Assembly: GCA_964440795.1 (NCBI GenBank)
Contig: CAYTTQ010000097.1
Coordinates: 1 to 8,325, forward strand
DNA: 8,325 nucleotides
Direction: 5' to 3'
Origin: C00003060 sp964440795
Lineage (GTDB): Bacteria; Desulfobacterota; Desulfobacteria; Desulfobacterales; C00003060
Below, one piece after another: positions 5,973-8,325 of this stretch; within the stretch, counting starts at the first letter, position 1; each line of letters opens with the position of its first letter. Position numbers and translations under genes: made by a program. The notes beneath the pieces were generated by a model, which was not told where the DNA came from, ran no database searches, and was given only the letters and a program-made list of their open reading frames with translations.

Positions 5973-6045
5973 TTTTGGTATCCAAAAGAGGCACTCTAAC
6001 ACCTGCAAAAAGACATAAAATACAACTTTTTTCTTTGGTATCAAA
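5973..6045 (+). repeat. Pair of related dyads spaced 60 bp apart
   Basis: TTTTGGTATCCAAAA (5973-5987) is a perfect palindrome around a central TAT. TTTGGTATCAAA (6034-6045) is the same core with one base missing. The GGTATC cores start at 5977 and 6037, exactly 60 bp apart; the sequence between is not duplicated. They lie in the AT-rich spacer between the GuaA-like gene and the small zinc-ribbon frame and could be operator sites. Confidence 0.4.
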
Positions 6046-6139
6046 CTGTTCTCCAGCCGACCCCCAGCAAGAAAACTCGTTGTTTTTCGGAACGTATTGT
6101 CTTGCCTTAGGGCGGCCATGGGAGTATCATCCAGAAGTT

Positions 6140-6361
6140 ATGAAACAACCATTTGTACCACAACACCCAAAACATTGTCCCTACGGTCACAAGCATCTTT
6201 CGTGGTCTCCAAGGGACAGCGAAATTTCTTGTTGGGACTGCAACAGGATGTACTCCCTATCAGACTGCAACGGGGACGAAAATTTTCAGCCCGTCCAGGA
6301 GATTCCGGCTGTTAAGCCGAAAAATCGCCTAAGGAGAGCTTTGGCAAGGCTGACAACCTAA
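6140..6361 (+). CDS. Possible small zinc-ribbon protein, function unknown
   Basis: A 73-residue frame with a metal-binding look: HCPYGHKHLSW (C13, H17, H19), then ISCWDCNRMYSLSDC (C31, C34, C43). CxxxH followed by CxxC is typical of a one-knuckle zinc ribbon. The C-terminus is basic (PKNRLRRALARL). I do not recognise the family. The frame is open upstream to an ATG at 5912 (149 residues), but the added part is AT-rich, contains dyads and looks non-coding, so I prefer the ATG at 6140. The weakness is that 6140 lacks a good ribosome site (only AGAAG 2 bases away, GGGAG about 16). It could also be a remnant of a longer gene. Confidence 0.45.
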   Translation: MKQPFVPQHPKHCPYGHKHLSWSPRDSEISCWDCNRMYSLSDCNGDENFQPVQEIPAVKPKNRLRRALARLTT

Positions 6362-6474
6362 ACGCTTAACCGGATATGTTTCTCCTAGTGGCCCTTCGAG
6401 TGCAGACTTCATTATATTCAGCAATGGTATAACATTCGGAAAGTGGCGCGAAAAACGTCTTTGATGCGACGCTC

Positions 6475-6564
6475 ATGGAGACCCGTATCGGGAAGAGCGG
6501 GGCCGCTCCCATTGTCGTCGAAAAGGCTATCCTCATGACGCCGAAAAGCCGGAGCATAAGATGA
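6475..6564 (+). CDS. Possible 29-residue ORF overlapping the channel start
   Basis: ATG at 6475 opens a frame reading METRIGKSGAAPIVVEKAIL and ending at TGA 6562-6564. It thus overlaps the channel ATG as ATGA, the usual sign of translational coupling. The frame is open further upstream to a TAA near 6430, with coding-like composition. There is no clear ribosome site and I recognise no family. It could be a leader peptide, the end of a decayed gene, or chance. Confidence 0.2.
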   Translation: METRIGKSGAAPIVVEKAILMTPKSRSIR

Positions 6565-8264
6565 AACTTTTTGCAGGCCTGTTAGGTTATTTTGTGCAAG
6601 GGCAAGGCACCAGACGCAATCTTCATTTGTTTTTTAAATTTCTCTTTGTGCTTGCGGCCCTCGTCATCTGCTACAGTATTATTTTCCATTTCCTCATGGC
6701 CATGGAAGGCCGGACCTATTCATGGATTACGGGCGTGTACTGGACCCTCACGGTAATGACCACTCTGGGTTTCGGCGACATTACATTCCATTCGGATTTA
6801 GGCCGGCTCTTTTCCACTTGCGTACTTATATCGGGAGTTATCTTTCTTCTCACGCTGCTTCCGTTCATATTCATACAATTTTTTTACGCTCCCTGGATGG
6901 AGGCCGAGTCGAAAAATCGGGCGCCGAGCGCATTGTCGTCGAAAACGAAAGACCACGTTATCCTCACCGACTATGACCCGGTAACCATCGCCCTCATCGA
7001 GAAATTGAAAACCTACGGGCGGGAATATGTTCTGATAGTGGAAGACCTTCGTAAGGCATTGGAGCTTTACGATATAGGCATTCGTGTTGCCCTAGGGCAT
7101 ATAGACGATCTCGAAACCTACCGTAAAATGCAGATTGACAGTGCGGCCCTGGTCGTGGCTACCAGCCGAGATGAAGTCAATACGAATGTGGCCTTCACGG
7201 TTCGCGAGCTCAACGACCAGGTCCCGATCATTACTACCGCCGATTCGTCCTACTCCGTCGATATCCTGCAGATGGCCGGGAGCACCAACGTGCTTCAGCT
7301 CCACGACATTTTGGGGCGTTCTTTGGCCATGTGGACGGTGGGAGGCGCATGTGGATCAAACGTTATCCGTCAGTTCGACGAATTGGTGCTTGCAGCATTT
7401 CCTGCCCTGAGTACTCCTCTGGTGGGAAAAACACTCATGGAAAGCCGTTTGAGAGAGAATTTCGGCATAACCGTGGCGGGAATCTGGGAACAAGGTCAGT
7501 TCCGTATCCCCGATGCTTCAGCTAAGATCGGTCAAAATACCGTGCTGTTGCTGGCCGGCTCAAAGGAAAAACTGGCCGCTTTTGATGAGGTCTATTCCTA
7601 TTACCAAATCTGCGAATTGACCACGAACCCCGTACTTATCATCGGGGGGGGGCGCGTCGGGCAGACGATTGCCGATCAGTTCAAGATGCGGGAGATGTCG
7701 TATCTGATCATCGAAAAAAACCCCCGAAAAATGCAGGAGGCGGAAAAAAATTATATCGCGGGCAATGCCGCAGATATTCGTACGCTCCAGAGGGCCTGGG
7801 TGAAAAAAGCCCCTGCAGCACTGATTACCACCCATGACGATGCCACGAATATCTACCTGACGAAATATCTGAGAAGTCTACGGCATGACATGCAGATCCT
7901 GAGTAGGGCCAGCGTCGAGCGCAACGTTTCTACACTTCATCGCGCCGGTGCCGATTTCGTTATGTCATACTCGTCTCTGGGTGCCAATGCGATCTTTAGC
8001 TTTCTTAAAAACGAAAAAACCTTGATCCTAGGTGAGGGGCTGAATGTTTTTCGGGTGAAAGCCCCCAGGGCACTGGTGGGCAAAAATTTGGCCCAGTCCA
8101 AGGTTCGGGAAAAGACACAGTGCTCCATCATAGCTGTTAAGACAGATGACGTCATGGCGATCAATCCTGACCCTCAGATGTCGATAGGAGAAAACTCGGA
8201 ACTGATATTGATAGGGACTTACGAGGGGGAGAAAAAATTTCTTCAATGGACAAAGACAGCGTGA
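6561..8264 (+). CDS. Two-helix potassium channel with tandem RCK (TrkA) domains
   Basis: A 567-residue inner-membrane K+ channel subunit. Two membrane helices (about 23-47 and 83-110) flank a pore loop with selectivity filter TLGFGD (68-73), a known variant of TVGYGD. The cytoplasmic part has two regulator-of-K-conductance modules: RCK-N1 about 132-250, TrkA-C1 about 270-345, RCK-N2 about 357-475 and TrkA-C2 about 485-565. The second module keeps the nucleotide-binding IIGGGRVG (360-367) and acidic E385. The first has lost the glycines (LTDYDPV, 135-141), so it probably does not bind a dinucleotide in the classic way. Two RCKs in one chain recall GsuK of Geobacter and eukaryotic Slo channels, in which a tetramer makes an eight-RCK gating ring. 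The start follows GCCGGAG, about 5 bases upstream. The gating ligand is not predictable; NAD(H), Ca2+ or nucleotides are the usual candidates. Confidence 0.9.
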   Translation: MKLFAGLLGYFVQGQGTRRNLHLFFKFLFVLAALVICYSIIFHFLMAMEGRTYSWITGVYWTLTVMTTLGFGDITFHSDLGRLFSTCVLISGVIFLLTLLPFIFIQFFYAPWMEAESKNRAPSALSSKTKDHVILTDYDPVTIALIEKLKTYGREYVLIVEDLRKALELYDIGIRVALGHIDDLETYRKMQIDSAALVVATSRDEVNTNVAFTVRELNDQVPIITTADSSYSVDILQMAGSTNVLQLHDILGRSLAMWTVGGACGSNVIRQFDELVLAAFPALSTPLVGKTLMESRLRENFGITVAGIWEQGQFRIPDASAKIGQNTVLLLAGSKEKLAAFDEVYSYYQICELTTNPVLIIGGGRVGQTIADQFKMREMSYLIIEKNPRKMQEAEKNYIAGNAADIRTLQRAWVKKAPAALITTHDDATNIYLTKYLRSLRHDMQILSRASVERNVSTLHRAGADFVMSYSSLGANAIFSFLKNEKTLILGEGLNVFRVKAPRALVGKNLAQSKVREKTQCSIIAVKTDDVMAINPDPQMSIGENSELILIGTYEGEKKFLQWTKTA

Positions 8265-8325
8265 GGGTCTGGCCTAAGGGCTCGCGCAAAAATAACTTCA
8301 CATTTTGCCATCTCGGCTTCCGCCC

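Noticed and set aside
6428..6433. TATAAC as a -10 box for the channel gene
   Set aside because: No acceptable -35 at 15-19 bases upstream and it is about 130 bases from the start codon; support is too thin.
8265..8325. Terminator or element end after the channel gene
   Set aside because: I found no stem followed by a T-tract and no recognisable repeat boundary in the last 60 bases.

Overview
The window looks like an accessory, repeat-rich stretch of a Gram-negative anaerobe's chromosome, most likely a sulfate reducer or relative within Desulfobacterota (Deltaproteobacteria). This assignment is inference. It rests on the style of the 51-residue [2Fe-2S] protein, the stand-alone GMP-synthase-like ATP pyrophosphatase, the two-RCK potassium channel and decayed REP-associated (Y1/RAYT-type) transposase tails. 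No ribosomal RNA or taxonomic marker gene is present. All convincing genes are on the + strand.

Left part (1-2454). The window opens on the C-terminal tail of a Y1/REP-associated transposase (3-140). A YfcE/MJ0936-type metallophosphoesterase (180-686) follows. A three-helix membrane protein of unknown function (724-2118) lies 37 bases behind it and may be co-transcribed. Next is a tiny BFD-like [2Fe-2S] protein (2299-2454), probably started at TTG.

Middle (2455-4408). A hairpin with a T-loop-like sequence is followed by an orphan tRNA 3' end (T-arm, acceptor strand, CCA) with no 5' half, then a terminator-like hairpin. This is what a tRNA-targeted element leaves at its distal end, so the DNA to the left may be integrated; no integrase is visible. 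An AT-rich regulatory region follows, with a near-consensus sigma-70 promoter embedded in five or six copies of a 17-bp direct repeat. It drives a canonical Fic AMP-transferase-type protein (2876-4408). The repeat array is the most interesting feature of the window.

Right part (4409-8325). A 500-base stretch without an intact gene holds a REP-like palindrome cluster, a short degenerate direct repeat and the DnaA-like C-terminal remnant of a second transposase. That remnant reads in frame into a divergent GuaA-type ATP pyrophosphatase (4910-5872), which ends in a strong hairpin. A spacer with two related dyads exactly 60 bp apart precedes a possible 73-residue zinc-ribbon protein (6140-6361). 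The last gene is a K+ channel with two tandem RCK modules (6561-8264). The final 60 bases show nothing I can identify.

The genes do not form one pathway. They look like separate loci brought together or kept apart by repeats and transposon debris. The best-supported functional unit is the Fic gene with its repeat-covered promoter.
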